Shown: piece by piece, positions 16,108 to 25,571 of the stretch
Layout: each line of letters begins with the position of its first letter
Position numbering within the stretch: position 1 is the first letter of the stretch
Origin: Roseiarcus sp963696665
Lineage (GTDB): Bacteria; Pseudomonadota; Alphaproteobacteria; Rhizobiales; Beijerinckiaceae
Length of the DNA: 64,000 nt
Direction: 5' to 3'
Assembly: GCA_963696665.1 (NCBI GenBank)
Contig: CAVOLE010000028.1
Coordinates: 248,001-312,000 of the forward strand
Notes under the pieces: generated by a model
What the model saw: the letters and a program-made list of their open reading frames with translations, nothing else
The model's database searches: none
Told to the model about the DNA's origin: nothing
Translations under genes and position numbers: made by a program

Positions 16108-17127
16108 TTACTTGATGTTCGCCTTGATCGCGGCGATGGCGTCAGCCTGGGTGTATTCGTGGCTGGCGACGCCGCCCTTCGGGATATTCGGCAATTCCTT
16201 CTCGAAGTCGTCCTGGGTGAAAGCGAGATAGGGCACGGTCAAATCGTGCGGAATGTTCTTATTGCCGTCCAGAACCTGCTGCGCGACCCAGAAGGCGAGG
16301 GTCGAGACGCCGGGCGCGATCGACGCCGACCAGGTCTTGTAGCCGTCCTTGTCCTTCTGCTCTTTCCACCACTGCAACTCGTCCTGGCGGTTGCCCTCGA
16401 TGATGGTCGGACGCGGCTTGCCCGCCGCAGCGAACGCCTGCGCCGCGCCATAGCCGTCGCCGCCCTGATCGACGACCCCGACGATCGGCGGCAGCGAGGG
16501 CAGCACGGTCGCAACCGCCTTCTGCGCCGTCGTTTCGTCCCAGTCGCCTTCGACCGAGGACACGATCTTGAATTCGGGGTGTTCCTTGACGCCTTCGGCA
16601 ATGCCGGAGTGGATGGCGTCGTCGATCGAGGTGCCGGCGAGGCCGCGGATCTCAAGCAGATTTCCGCCCTTCGGGTCGAACTTCGCCAGATGGTCGACTT
16701 CCTGCTTGCCCATGTCCTTGTAGTCGACGACCACGCGATAGGCGCAGGGCTCGGTGACGATGCCGTCGAACGAGACGACAACGATGCCGGCGTCGCAAGC
16801 CTGCTTGATCGCGCCGTTCAGCGCGTCGGGCGAAGCGGCGTTGATGACGATCGCGTTATAGCCCTGCAGGATGAGGTTCTGGATCTGCGCCGCCTGGGTC
16901 GGCACTTCCTTGTCCGCGGTCGTGAACACATCCGCCGCGGCGACGATGCCGTCCTTCACCGCCTTCTTGCTGACGATGTCGTAGCTCTTCAGCATGGACT
17001 GGCGCCAGGAATTGCCGGCATAGTTGTTGGAGAAGGCGATTTTCATCTTGCTCGTGTCAGCCAGGGCGGGTGCGGCGAAAAGCCCGGCCGCTGCGGCCAA
17101 TGCGAGCATCGAGACGTTGCGATTCAT
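16108..17127 (-). CDS. Periplasmic sugar-binding protein of ABC importer (RbsB-like)
   Basis: This 339-residue protein begins with a cleavable signal peptide (MNRNVSMLALAAAAGLFAA, then PALA-D). The mature part shows KIAFSNNYAGNSWRQSM, an IQNLILQGYNAIVINAASPDAL block and VVVSFDGIVTE, which form the type I periplasmic-binding-protein fold (Peripla_BP_4). It delivers a sugar-like ligand to the downstream two-permease importer. The ATG at 17127 has GGAGG ten bases upstream; an in-frame codon 40 residues earlier would spoil the signal peptide. The gene is first in the operon, so regulation probably acts in the 354-base gap upstream. Confidence 0.9.
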   Translation of the reverse strand: MNRNVSMLALAAAAGLFAAPALADTSKMKIAFSNNYAGNSWRQSMLKSYDIVSKKAVKDGIVAAADVFTTADKEVPTQAAQIQNLILQGYNAIVINAASPDALNGAIKQACDAGIVVVSFDGIVTEPCAYRVVVDYKDMGKQEVDHLAKFDPKGGNLLEIRGLAGTSIDDAIHSGIAEGVKEHPEFKIVSSVEGDWDETTAQKAVATVLPSLPPIVGVVDQGGDGYGAAQAFAAAGKPRPTIIEGNRQDELQWWKEQKDKDGYKTWSASIAPGVSTLAFWVAQQVLDGNKNIPHDLTVPYLAFTQDDFEKELPNIPKGGVASHEYTQADAIAAIKANIK

Positions 17128-17481
17128 CAAAAAGTCCTCCCTCTGAGACGAGTATTCAGCGCTCGCGACGCGCTTGAATTTCCGCGCTTGTCCTTGATGG
17201 CGCGCCGGGCGGTAGAGACCGCCGCTCCAGCGATCGAGAGCTAGCATGCCAGAGAAAAGGCGGTCAACGGTATGCAGACGTGAAAGATCGGGAGATGACC
17301 TGCCTGCGTCCGCAGCGTGGAGCGCCTCCGCATATCACTGACCCAGACCCCTCCCTTGAATTTTAACTTCGACATGCCGCGGCGCGGCTCCCTCCGTCTT
17401 TCATCCCAGCGTTGGCCGATCAACTTGACGGGCGCGGCGCAGCATCGGAAAAGATGGCTCCTTTGATATGCGGAAGCCGTG
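17128..17481. other. Divergent intergenic region between sugar ABC operon and trpG
   Basis: The gap must hold the promoter of the minus-strand sugar operon and that of trpG. I see no clear operator, riboswitch or trp-leader peptide with tandem Trp codons. A short AT-rich patch (TTGAATTTTAAC near 17355) is the most promoter-like sequence. Confidence 0.4.
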
Positions 17482-18126
17482 ATGCAGCGGGTCACGCTGA
17501 TCGACAACTATGACAGCTTCACGTTCAACCTCGTCCATTACCTTGGCGAGTTGGGCGCGGACGTGTCTGTATGGCGCAACGATGAGATCACGGTCGCCGA
17601 TGCGCTTGCCGACAAGCCGGACGCTATTGTTCTCTCGCCTGGCCCCTGCACGCCGAATGAAGCGGGCGTCTGTCTCGATCTCGTTCGCATGGGCAGCGAA
17701 ACGACGCCCATGCTCGGGGTCTGCCTTGGCCACCAGGCGATCGGGCAGGCGTTTGGCGGCGACGTCGTGCGCGCGCCAACGCCGATGCATGGCAAGGTGT
17801 CCCGCATTTCGCACAATGCGCGCGGGCTCTTCCGTGGCCTCAACGGACCCTTTTGTGCAACGCGCTACCACTCGCTCGTCATCGAGCGGTCAAGCGCGCC
17901 CGCTGAGCTCGAGGTGAGCGCGGAGAGCGACGACGGCCTGGTGATGGGGATTCAGCACATCGACCGTCCGACATTCGGGGTGCAGTTCCACCCAGAGAGC
18001 ATCGCCAGCGAGCACGGCCGGCAGATTCTGCGCAATTTCCTGGATTTCGCCCAAGCCTTTCATCAGCGGCAGCAAACATTCCGACGAGAACGCGAAACGA
18101 GGATATGGAATCCTTCAAGCCTCTGA
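17482..18126 (+). CDS. trpG: Anthranilate synthase glutamine amidotransferase subunit
   Basis: This 214-residue class I glutamine amidotransferase supplies ammonia from glutamine to anthranilate synthase, the first step of tryptophan synthesis. Visible motifs are IDNYDSFTFNLVHYLGELGA at the start, LSPGPCTP, the nucleophile in GVCLGHQAIGQAFGG, and the catalytic HxE in GVQFHPESI. A GTG precedes the ATG directly; the ATG is used here. It overlaps trpD by 22 bases, so translation is coupled. The synthase subunit trpE is not in the window, and in many Hyphomicrobiales trpE is adjacent or fused. The C-terminal tail after FLDFAQAF is a little longer than usual. Confidence 0.95.
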   Translation: MQRVTLIDNYDSFTFNLVHYLGELGADVSVWRNDEITVADALADKPDAIVLSPGPCTPNEAGVCLDLVRMGSETTPMLGVCLGHQAIGQAFGGDVVRAPTPMHGKVSRISHNARGLFRGLNGPFCATRYHSLVIERSSAPAELEVSAESDDGLVMGIQHIDRPTFGVQFHPESIASEHGRQILRNFLDFAQAFHQRQQTFRRERETRIWNPSSL

Positions 18127-19118
18127 TCGCTAAAGTCGCCGCGGGGGCGACGCTAACGCAGAGCGAGGCGGAAAGCGCCTTCGATTCGATGCTTTCGGGC
18201 GAAGTGACGCCCTCGCAAATGGGCGGGTTCCTCATGGCGCTGAGGGTCCGCGGCGAGACGGTCGAGGAGATCACCGGCGCCGTTGCAGCCATGCGCGCAA
18301 AGATGCTCAGCGTAAGAGCGCCGCCGGAAGCGATCGACATTGTTGGGACCGGCGGCGACGGTTCGGGCTCTCTCAATGTGTCGACCCTGGCCGCGATCAT
18401 TACCGCGGCCTGCGGCGTCACGGTGGCCAAGCACGGCAATCGCGCCGCGTCCTCGCGCTCGGGCGCCGCCGACACGCTCGCCGCCCTCGGCGTCAAGATC
18501 GGACTCTCGCCCGACGGCGTCGAACGCTGCCTTGATAAGGCCGGGATCTGCTTCATGATGGCGCCGACGCACCACGCCTCGATGCGCAACGTCGGCCCGA
18601 CCCGGACCGAACTCGGCACGCGCACGCTGTTCAACATTTTGGGGCCGCTCTCCAATCCGGCCGGCGTCAAGCGGCAGCTCGTCGGCGTCTTTTCGGCCGC
18701 CTGGCTCGAACCGATGGCGGAAGTCCTCCGCAACTTTGGCTCGGAACGCGTCTGGGTGACACACGGGCTCGACGGCCTCGACGAGATCACCACAACCGGG
18801 CCGACCAAGGTGGTCGAACTCAAAGACGGCAAACTGCACGCGTTTGAACTGACGCCGGAAGCAGCCGGTCTTCCTCGCGCGACGCCGGCGGCGCTGAAGG
18901 GGGGCGATCCGGCGTACAACGCGAAGGCGATCGTCGATGTTCTCGACGGCGCCGAGAGCGCCTATCGCGACATCGGGCTCATGACCACGGGCGCGGCGCT
19001 TGTGATCGCCGGCAAAGCCAGCTCTATTGAGGAGGGAGTGGCCATTGGCGACGCCGCGCTCCGCTCCGGCGCCGCCCGCCGCACGCTCGATCGATTGATC
19101 GCTGCGTCAAACGCTTGA
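18105..19118 (+). CDS. trpD: Anthranilate phosphoribosyltransferase
   Basis: This 337-residue enzyme transfers phosphoribose from PRPP to anthranilate. The conserved PRPP loop is seen as DIVGTGGDGSGSLNVST, followed by VAKHGNRAASSRSGAADTL (KHGNR motif) and APTHHASMRNVGPTR. Length and motif order fit the family. It starts within the end of trpG and ends 14 bases before the trpC ATG, so the three form one operon. Confidence 0.97.
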   Translation: MESFKPLIAKVAAGATLTQSEAESAFDSMLSGEVTPSQMGGFLMALRVRGETVEEITGAVAAMRAKMLSVRAPPEAIDIVGTGGDGSGSLNVSTLAAIITAACGVTVAKHGNRAASSRSGAADTLAALGVKIGLSPDGVERCLDKAGICFMMAPTHHASMRNVGPTRTELGTRTLFNILGPLSNPAGVKRQLVGVFSAAWLEPMAEVLRNFGSERVWVTHGLDGLDEITTTGPTKVVELKDGKLHAFELTPEAAGLPRATPAALKGGDPAYNAKAIVDVLDGAESAYRDIGLMTTGAALVIAGKASSIEEGVAIGDAALRSGAARRTLDRLIAASNA

Positions 19119-19132
19119 CGGTCGGAACGCCG

Positions 19133-19927
19133 ATGACCGACATCCTGAAGAAGATCGAAAGTTACAAGCGCCGCGAAATCGCCGACGCCAAGGTCAGGGT
19201 GCCCCGCGCAACCTTGGAGCGCGAGATCGACGGCCAATCGCCGCCGCGCGGCTTCATCAAGGCGCTTCAACGGGCGATCGAGGAGGGTCGCTTCGGCCTG
19301 ATCGCTGAGATCAAGAAGGCGAGCCCTTCGAAGGGGCTCATACGCGAGGATTTCGATCCGGCCGCTCTTGCCAAGGCCTATCAGGCCGGGGGCGCGTCCT
19401 GTCTCTCCGTGCTGACCGACGGGCCCTCGTTTCAGGGCGCGCCCGAGCATCTCATGAAAGCGCGCAAGGCGACGACGCTTCCCATATTGCGCAAGGACTT
19501 TCTGTTCGACGCGTACCAGGTGCTGGAGGCGCGCGCCTGGGGCGCCGATTGCATCCTCATCATCATGGCCGCCGTCGACGACGAAATCGCGAAAACCCTC
19601 AACAAGACCGCACATGACCTCGGCCTCGACGTGCTCATTGAGACGCATGACGAGAAAGAGCTCAAGCGCGCTTTGTCTCTCGAGGGTCGCCTGATCGGCG
19701 TCAACAATCGCAACCTTCGCACCTTTGAAACCTCGCTCGAAGTGTGCGAGCGGCTCCTCCCCTCAATCCCGCAGGGCAAGATTGTGGTCGCCGAAAGCGG
19801 CATTTCCGATCACGGAGACTGCACGCGGCTGGCCAAGGCCGGGGTGGAGGCGTTTCTGGTCGGCGAGGCGCTGATGCGCCACAAGGACGTCGCGGCTGCA
19901 ACCCGCACATTGCTGACGGGAATCTAG
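19133..19927 (+). CDS. trpC: Indole-3-glycerol phosphate synthase
   Basis: This 264-residue TIM-barrel enzyme closes the indole ring in tryptophan synthesis. Motifs include IAEIKKASPSKGLIREDFDP, the catalytic LPILRKDFLFDAYQVLEARAWGAD block, IGVNNRNLRTFE and VAESGI. The ATG at 19133 is used because MTDILKKIESYKRREI matches family N-termini; a TTG six codons upstream is possible. In many alphaproteobacteria trpC is followed by moaC and moeA; here parE follows and those genes lie about 13 kb further on. Confidence 0.96.
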   Translation: MTDILKKIESYKRREIADAKVRVPRATLEREIDGQSPPRGFIKALQRAIEEGRFGLIAEIKKASPSKGLIREDFDPAALAKAYQAGGASCLSVLTDGPSFQGAPEHLMKARKATTLPILRKDFLFDAYQVLEARAWGADCILIIMAAVDDEIAKTLNKTAHDLGLDVLIETHDEKELKRALSLEGRLIGVNNRNLRTFETSLEVCERLLPSIPQGKIVVAESGISDHGDCTRLAKAGVEAFLVGEALMRHKDVAAATRTLLTGI

Positions 19928-20044
19928 GATTTCTCTTGGCCTTCGCAGAACTCCGAGTACGCGTGGCGCGACCGCGCGTTCTAATTTCGTTCTCCCCCTC
20001 CTCGTGGTAACTTGAGGCTCCTGATTCGTCAAAGTGTGACAAGC

Positions 20045-22075
20045 ATGAATGACCTTTTTGGCGCAGCAGCGCCCCGACGCGGCAAGCCCGCGCCGATCAA
20101 CGCCAAGTCCGGCGCCCGCAATGGAACGCCGGACGAAACGAATTACACCGCCGCCTCGATCGAAGTGCTCGAGGGGTTGGAGCCGGTGCGCCGGCGACCC
20201 GGCATGTATGTGGGGGGCACCGATTCCAATGCGCTCCATCACCTCTTCGCGGAAGTCATCGACAATTCGATGGACGAAGCCGTCGCCGGCCACGCGACTT
20301 TCATCGAGGTCTCGCTCGAGGAGAGCGGATACCTGAGCGTGATCGACAACGGCCGCGGCATGCCTGTCGACCCGCACCCCAAATTTCCAAAGAAATCGGC
20401 CCTCGAAGTGATCATGACGATGCTGCACGCGGGCGGAAAGTTCGACAGCGGCGCCTACGAGACCTCGGGCGGGCTTCACGGCGTTGGCGTCTCGGTGGTG
20501 AATGCGTTGTCCGAGAAGCTCGAGGTCGAGGTCGCCCGCGGCCAGACGCTCTATCGCCAAACCTTCGCGCGCGGAAAGCCGACGAGCGGGCTCACCGTCG
20601 TCGGCAAGACGCTCAATCGTCGCGGCACCAAGGTGCGCTTCCTGCCCGACCCGCAAATCTTTGGGCCTCAGGCGCGCTTCGACCCGGCGCGCGTGTTCAA
20701 GATGGCGCGCTCGAAGGCCTATCTGTTCGGCGGCGTCGAGATCCGGTGGCGCTGCGCGCCCTCGCTCATCACTGACGCCTCGAAAGTCCCGGCGGAAGCC
20801 ACATTTCATTTCCCCGGCGGGTTACGAGACTATCTCGCGGCCGACATCGAGGGCGAGGCGCTTGTCGCGGACCAGGTCTTCACCGGCCGGGTCGATAAAG
20901 CGGGCAAGCATGGTTCGGTCGAATGGGCGATCGCCTGGCTCGCCGGCGACGACGGCTTCGTCCACTCCTATTGCAACACCATTCCCACGCCCGACGGCGG
21001 GACGCATGAAGCAGGCCTCCGCACCGCTTTGTTGCGCGGGCTCAAGGATCATGCGGACCGCATCGGCCAGGGCAAACGCGCGGCGGCGCTTACGACCGAC
21101 GACGTCATGGCAGGCTGCGCCGCGCTCATCTCCGTCTTCATCCGCGAACCCGAATTCCAGGGACAGAACAAGGGCCGCTTGCAGACGTCGGAGGCCGCGC
21201 GCCTGGTCGATAACGTGGTTCGCGACGCCTTCGACCATTGGCTTGCGGCTGCGCCAAGCCAGGCGGCCAAGCTCCTCGATTGGTCGATCGAACGCGCGGA
21301 GGAGCGCGTTCGCCGTCGCATGGAGAAGGAGGTCGCGCGCAAGACCGCCGTGCGCAAGCTTCGGCTCCCCGGCAAGCTGGCGGACTGCACGAATTCTTCG
21401 GCGCAGGGCTCTGAATTGTTTATCGTCGAGGGCGATTCTGCCGGCGGTTCAGCGAAGCAGGCCCGAGACCGCGCGTCGCAAGCGGTGCTGCCGCTCAGGG
21501 GCAAGATTCTCAACGTCGCCTCAGCCGCGCGCGATAAGCTCGCGCAAAATCAGCAGCTTTCCGATCTGATGCAGGCGCTCGGCGCCAGCGCTGGGGCGCA
21601 CTACCGTTCGTCCGACCTCCGCTACGACAAGATCATCATCATGACCGACGCGGACGTCGACGGCGCGCATATCGCCTCGCTTCTCATCACCTTCTTCTAC
21701 CGGCAAACGCCCAAACTGATTGAGGAAAAGCACCTTTATCTTGCCGTTCCGCCGCTTTACCGGCTGACGCAGGGCGCGCGCTCGCTCTACGCGCGCGATG
21801 AAGCGCACAAGCAAGAATTGCTGAAGTCCGGATTCAGCGGCCGGGGCGCGATCGAGGTCAGCCGCTTCAAAGGATTGGGCGAGATGCCGATGCGGGACTT
21901 GCGCGACACAACCATGGACCCCGCGAAGCGCACTCTGCTGCGGGTCGCGGTCCTGGCGGACGAGAATGAGGCGACGGCCGAGGCGGTGGAGCGTTTGATG
22001 GGCACAAAACCCGAGGCGCGTTTCGCCTTCATTCAGGAGCGTGCGCCAAAATCGCTCGAACTCGTGGACGTATAG
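20045..22075 (+). CDS. parE: DNA topoisomerase IV subunit B
   Basis: This 676-residue ATPase subunit drives decatenation of daughter chromosomes. It contains the GHKL nucleotide site (EVIDNSMDEAVAG, IDNGRGMPVD, ETSGGLHGVGVSVVNAL), the transducer domain with QNKGRL, and the TOPRIM region with FIVEGDSAGGSAKQARDR, LPLRGKILNV and MTDADVDGAHI. It ends with the RFKGLGEMP motif and lacks the long insertion of GyrB-type proteins. It begins MNDLFGAAAP at 20045; an ATG 11 codons upstream gives a less typical start. Its partner parC is not in the window. Confidence 0.95.
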   Translation: MNDLFGAAAPRRGKPAPINAKSGARNGTPDETNYTAASIEVLEGLEPVRRRPGMYVGGTDSNALHHLFAEVIDNSMDEAVAGHATFIEVSLEESGYLSVIDNGRGMPVDPHPKFPKKSALEVIMTMLHAGGKFDSGAYETSGGLHGVGVSVVNALSEKLEVEVARGQTLYRQTFARGKPTSGLTVVGKTLNRRGTKVRFLPDPQIFGPQARFDPARVFKMARSKAYLFGGVEIRWRCAPSLITDASKVPAEATFHFPGGLRDYLAADIEGEALVADQVFTGRVDKAGKHGSVEWAIAWLAGDDGFVHSYCNTIPTPDGGTHEAGLRTALLRGLKDHADRIGQGKRAAALTTDDVMAGCAALISVFIREPEFQGQNKGRLQTSEAARLVDNVVRDAFDHWLAAAPSQAAKLLDWSIERAEERVRRRMEKEVARKTAVRKLRLPGKLADCTNSSAQGSELFIVEGDSAGGSAKQARDRASQAVLPLRGKILNVASAARDKLAQNQQLSDLMQALGASAGAHYRSSDLRYDKIIIMTDADVDGAHIASLLITFFYRQTPKLIEEKHLYLAVPPLYRLTQGARSLYARDEAHKQELLKSGFSGRGAIEVSRFKGLGEMPMRDLRDTTMDPAKRTLLRVAVLADENEATAEAVERLMGTKPEARFAFIQERAPKSLELVDV

Positions 22076-22582
22076 CCTCCGAGTCTCCTCGCGGCGTTCG
22101 AGCTTTCGTGTTCCACTCCCGACCTTCGGTGAACACCGTCTTTTTTGGAGGCCGCTTGGCCTCTTCACCTTTCAGTCGGCAAAAATCACTCGACACGAGC
22201 GGTTTAAATGAACAAATAGTTTACGCGCTCTCTTGGACCATCTGGCAACGGGATCAAAAGTACGCTATCTTCGCCTCGCAAGGTCCGGTATTGGCCTAGC
22301 GGGCTTTTGATGATGCGGGCGCTACATTTTACTTTTATGCCGGTGGCGGAGGGGTATTCGCCGACCGTTGCGCGTCACTGCGCTCCACGTCATTCCGCGT
22401 TGAGTCTGCCGACTGAGAGGTCATGCCTTTGAGTTGGTCGACGGACAAGCGGATCGCGCCTTCAATCGAAGAAGATTGTTTAGACGAAATGTCGCGTCGG
22501 AGTTCGCTGAGGATCCAGCGGACCGCGAGGGGCCGGGTCGCCCTCCGATCGATCGGGCTTTGGGTGGAGATCTGGGACTAAT
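22076..22582. other. 507-base intergenic region between parE and the cold-shock gene
   Basis: I find no convincing gene here. A 6-bp hairpin (GAGGCC/GGCCTC, 22148-22163) follows a T6 run about 70 bases after parE. The region from about 22300 to 22582 may be a long leader of the cold-shock gene, as known for some cspA genes, but no specific structure was recognised. A 63-residue frame at 22108-22299 has no recognisable content. Confidence 0.35.
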
Positions 22583-23263
22583 ATGAGCAAGGGTAAGGAC
22601 TTTAGGGCGCCTCGGAAGCGCGGGTTCGACGACGATGGGCCGATGCCTTACGAATCAAGGCCGCGTCCGTCTCGAAGCTACGGCGGCGGTCCGGAGGGAG
22701 GCGGTTTCGCCGGCTCCCCCATGGGCGGCGCCTCGGCGCCGATCGATTCTGGAGCGCCGCCAGTCGATGCGGTCGTCAAATGGTTCAAGGCCGACAAAGG
22801 CTACGGATTCGTCGAGTTGGCGGGCGGCGCGGGCGACGCCTTCCTGCACGCCAACGCCTTGCACGCCGCAGGTCACGACACAGTTCCCGCTGGCGCCAAA
22901 TTGCGCGTCCAGGTCGGCGCCGGCGCCAAGGGAGCGCAGGTGACCCGGGTGCTCGAAGTCGACGCCACAGGCGTCGTCGAGCGTCCGCAAAGGCCCGCGA
23001 GCGATGGGTTCCGCGACAGCCCTCGACCGCGCCGGGTCGCCCCTGATCCGTCGACCGCGGTGTCGGTCACCGGAAAGGTGAAATGGTTCGACGACGCCAA
23101 GGGGTTTGGCTTCGTCGCCAGCGAAGACGGCGGCAAAGACGTGTTCGTCCATATCTCCGTCCTCGGGCACGCCGGCATTTCGCATTTGGCCGAAGGCCAG
23201 CAAGTGAACATGAAAGTCGTGGATACGCCCAAAGGCCGCGAGGCTATTTCGCTCTCGCTCTGA
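22583..23263 (+). CDS. Tandem cold-shock-domain protein
   Basis: This 226-residue RNA/ssDNA-binding protein starts with a basic, disordered region of about 65 residues rich in Arg, Gly and Pro. The first cold-shock domain reads VVKWFKADKGYGFVELAGG, with FLHANAL replacing the usual FVHxSAI. After a linker, a canonical second domain reads GKVKWFDDAKGFGFVASEDG and VFVHISVL, carrying RNP1 and RNP2. Two-domain Csp proteins of this kind are typical of Hyphomicrobiales. The second domain has the intact aromatic patch; the first is more divergent and may bind more weakly. An intrinsic terminator follows at 23284. Confidence 0.92.
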   Translation: MSKGKDFRAPRKRGFDDDGPMPYESRPRPSRSYGGGPEGGGFAGSPMGGASAPIDSGAPPVDAVVKWFKADKGYGFVELAGGAGDAFLHANALHAAGHDTVPAGAKLRVQVGAGAKGAQVTRVLEVDATGVVERPQRPASDGFRDSPRPRRVAPDPSTAVSVTGKVKWFDDAKGFGFVASEDGGKDVFVHISVLGHAGISHLAEGQQVNMKVVDTPKGREAISLSL

Positions 23264-23283
23264 ACGGGCCTCCTCATGACATA

Positions 23284-23309
23284 GGGAGCGCCTTTTCCGC
23301 GCTCCCTTT
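23284..23309 (+). terminator. Rho-independent terminator of the cold-shock gene
   Basis: GGGAGCGC (23284-23291) pairs perfectly with GCGCTCCC (23299-23306) around CTTTTCC. A short TTT follows, and an A-T pair can extend the stem by one. It lies 21 bases after the stop codon. The tail is short for an intrinsic terminator but the stem is strong. Confidence 0.7.
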
Positions 23310-23359
23310 GACTGTCCAATAGTCCTTCTGTGCCATTTCCCAGACTGTTGGCCTTTCCC

Positions 23360-24193
23360 ATGCAACCGTCCCGCGACATTCGCCGCCTGATCGAAATCAT
23401 GGCGGCGCTCCGCGATCCTGTTCGCGGCTGCCCATGGGACATCGAGCAGACCTTCGTTTCGATCGCGCCGTTCACCGTCGAAGAAGCCTACGAAGTGGCG
23501 GACGCGATCGAGCGCGGAGCGACCGAAGATCTGCGCGAGGAGCTCGGCGATCTTTTGCTGCAGGTCGTCTTTCACGCCCGCATGGCGGAAGAGGCGGGCC
23601 TGTTTGATTTCGGCGGGGTCGTCGAGGCGATCACCGCCAAGCTCGTGCGCCGCCATCCCCACGTCTTCGGCGACGCCGGCGCGATGAGTTCGGACGAAGT
23701 GAAAGCGCTGTGGGGCCGCATCAAGGCCGATGAGAAGCGCGCGAAGCTCACATCGGAGACGGGCGTGCAGCCTCAGGCGGCCAAGTCGCGTGCCCTGGAC
23801 GGAGTTCCGCTCGCGCTGCCGGCCCTTTCGCGGGCGATGAAGCTGCAGGAAAAGGCCGGCAAGGTCGGTTTCGACTGGAATAATGTCCACGCGGTCCTGG
23901 ACAAGATCAAAGAGGAGGTCGCGGAAGTCGAGGCTGAGATCGCGGAGGGCTCGGCTGAGGCGCTGTCGAGCGAGGTCGGCGACCTTTTATTCGCGGCCGT
24001 AAACCTTGCCCGCCATCTCAAGATCGATCCCGAGGCCGCCTTGCGCAGCGCCAACGCCAAGTTCGAACGGCGCTTCGCCCATATCGAGGATCGCTTGGCC
24101 GAAGCCGGCCAAACCCCCGAAGGCGCCAGTCTCGACGAAATGGAGCAGCTTTGGGCCGAGGCCAAGGCCCAAGAGCGGCTCGCTGGTAAATAG
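23360..24193 (+). CDS. mazG: Nucleoside triphosphate pyrophosphohydrolase
   Basis: This 277-residue protein with two MazG domains hydrolyses nucleoside triphosphates to monophosphates, cleaning the pool or lowering stress nucleotides. It opens RLIEIMAALRDPVRGCPWDIEQTF (split around residue 20), then shows EEAYEVADAI and EELGDLLLQVVFHA, the metal-binding EExxE and ExxD pairs. A second set appears as EEVAEVEAEI and EVGDLLFAAVNLARH. The ATG at 23360 matches family N-termini (MQPSRDIRRL); a GTG at 23330 is possible. It starts 51 bases after the cold-shock terminator. Confidence 0.94.
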   Translation: MQPSRDIRRLIEIMAALRDPVRGCPWDIEQTFVSIAPFTVEEAYEVADAIERGATEDLREELGDLLLQVVFHARMAEEAGLFDFGGVVEAITAKLVRRHPHVFGDAGAMSSDEVKALWGRIKADEKRAKLTSETGVQPQAAKSRALDGVPLALPALSRAMKLQEKAGKVGFDWNNVHAVLDKIKEEVAEVEAEIAEGSAEALSSEVGDLLFAAVNLARHLKIDPEAALRSANAKFERRFAHIEDRLAEAGQTPEGASLDEMEQLWAEAKAQERLAGK

Positions 24194-24204
24194 GCGTAAC
24201 TGAC

Positions 24205-24325
24205 GGCCACTCCCTCTCCCGGCGGAGAGGGTTGGGGTAAGGGGCGTGGGAGATTGGCCGCAACCAGCGCCGCCAGGATCGCCCTAACCCTCTCCCTGTC
24301 AAGACGGGGAGAGGGAAATGCTACC
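24205..24325. repeat. Palindromic 'CCCTCTCCC' intergenic repeat
   Basis: The sequence carries two linked hairpins. CCCTCTCC pairs with GGAGAGGG near 24212-24230, and CCCTCTCCC pairs with GGGAGAGGG near 24290-24315. Between them GGGGTAAGGGGCG and CGCCCTAACCC face each other. This is the widespread REP-like intergenic family seen in many proteobacteria. Here it separates the convergent mazG and yihY-like genes and may serve as a bidirectional 3' end. Confidence 0.7.
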
Positions 24326-24340
24326 CAAACGCGGTAGGCT

Positions 24341-25387
24341 CTACCGCGCCGCGCCGATCGTGTCGGCCATCACCGCGCCGCGCTCGCCGAGCGGCTTCGC
24401 GGTTCCGACCGTCGAATCCCGCGCAGTCTGATGCTCGATCTCGGCGTTCAACTCGCCGCCAAGCAAAATCACGATGGCCGAGATCCACATCCAAATCATC
24501 ATGCCGACGGCCGCTCCAAGCGACCCATAGGTCGCGTTGTAAGCGCCGAAATGGGAAATGTACCAGGAGAAGAGAACCGAGGTGATCAGCCACCCGATGG
24601 CTGCGGAGACGCTCCCGACCGAAAGCCATTGCCAGCGCGCTTCGGTGCGGCTTGGCCCGTAACGGTAGACCGCAGCCAAGGCGAGGGTGACGAGGAGCAG
24701 CAGGAGCGGCCAGCGCAGCACGGCGATGGCAAGGCCCAGAAGCGACGAAAGGCCGAAAGCCGAAAACACCATCGGCGCGATGACAACGGCGCCGAGCGTA
24801 ACCATGAGCGAGAGGATGGCGACAACCGTGAAGAGAAGAGAGAGAAGGTTCAGCTTCACGAAGCTTCGTTTTTCCTTCTCGTCATAGACGACATTGAGGG
24901 CGTCGATGATCGCCTTCATCCCCGCATTGGCGCTCCAGAGGGCGATAGCGAGCCCAGTCAAGAAGCCGAGCCCTAGCTTCGCTTCGCCTTTTGCAGCAAT
25001 CCGGGTGATCTGCTCGTGGAGAAGGTCGACCGCGCCCGAGGGAAGGACGCCAGCGGCCAGCGACAGATGCGCGTCGATCGTCGAGGCGTCCGCAATCAAT
25101 CCGTAGAGCGAAACGAACGCTGCGACAGCGGGAAAGATCGCCAGCAACGAATAGAAGGCGACGCCCCCCGCAACCGCCAGCAAGCGATTGTCATTCACGC
25201 TTGCGTAGACGCGCCAGAGGATATCCTTCCACCCCGCCCAGGGGATGCGCCAAGGCGCCCGCGCGCGCCGTCCCCTGCCCCGCTCCCGAGCGCGGTGAAC
25301 TTGCGAGGAGATCGGCTGGTCGTTCTCGATCTGCTCCCTGGGCCTCTTGTCGGGATCGAGTTGTGCCTCCGAAGGAGATTCCGCCAT
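24341..25387 (-). CDS. YihY/BrkB-family inner-membrane protein
   Basis: This protein of 348 residues from the chosen ATG has a charged N-terminal region of about 65 residues and then the six-span YihY/virulence factor BrkB domain. Family signatures include LAVAGGVAFYSLLAIFPAVAAFVSLYG, WSANAGMKAIIDALNVVYDE and FGAYNATYGSLGAAVGMMIWMWISA. These proteins were once misnamed RNase BN; their transport or envelope role is not settled. The frame stays open to 25579, overlapping the divergent HAD gene, so the internal ATG MAESPSEAQ at 25387 is preferred. A gap of 184 bases then separates it from the divergent gene. Confidence 0.88.
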   Translation of the reverse strand: MAESPSEAQLDPDKRPREQIENDQPISSQVHRARERGRGRRARAPWRIPWAGWKDILWRVYASVNDNRLLAVAGGVAFYSLLAIFPAVAAFVSLYGLIADASTIDAHLSLAAGVLPSGAVDLLHEQITRIAAKGEAKLGLGFLTGLAIALWSANAGMKAIIDALNVVYDEKEKRSFVKLNLLSLLFTVVAILSLMVTLGAVVIAPMVFSAFGLSSLLGLAIAVLRWPLLLLLVTLALAAVYRYGPSRTEARWQWLSVGSVSAAIGWLITSVLFSWYISHFGAYNATYGSLGAAVGMMIWMWISAIVILLGGELNAEIEHQTARDSTVGTAKPLGERGAVMADTIGAAR

Positions 25388-25571
25388 TGTCTGCTTCGCC
25401 CCAATAAGGGCCGGCGCCACGGGCAACGAGACCGCCGGCACGGGAGAAATCCTGGAAGAAGGCGCGTTGTTCCCTTTCCGGGAGCGATAGCTAAGGGCGC
25501 CGAAATCGGAACTGCGACGGTCCTTGGAGCGTTTGGCTAAGACTTCGCTGGGAAGAGCGCGACGGGGATCC

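Noticed and set aside
16159..17244. Long forward frame over the sugar-binding protein gene
   Set aside because: It is antisense to a protein with a signal peptide and a complete binding-protein fold.
17128..17481. Tryptophan attenuator upstream of trpG
   Set aside because: No leader peptide with tandem Trp codons or alternative hairpins was seen.
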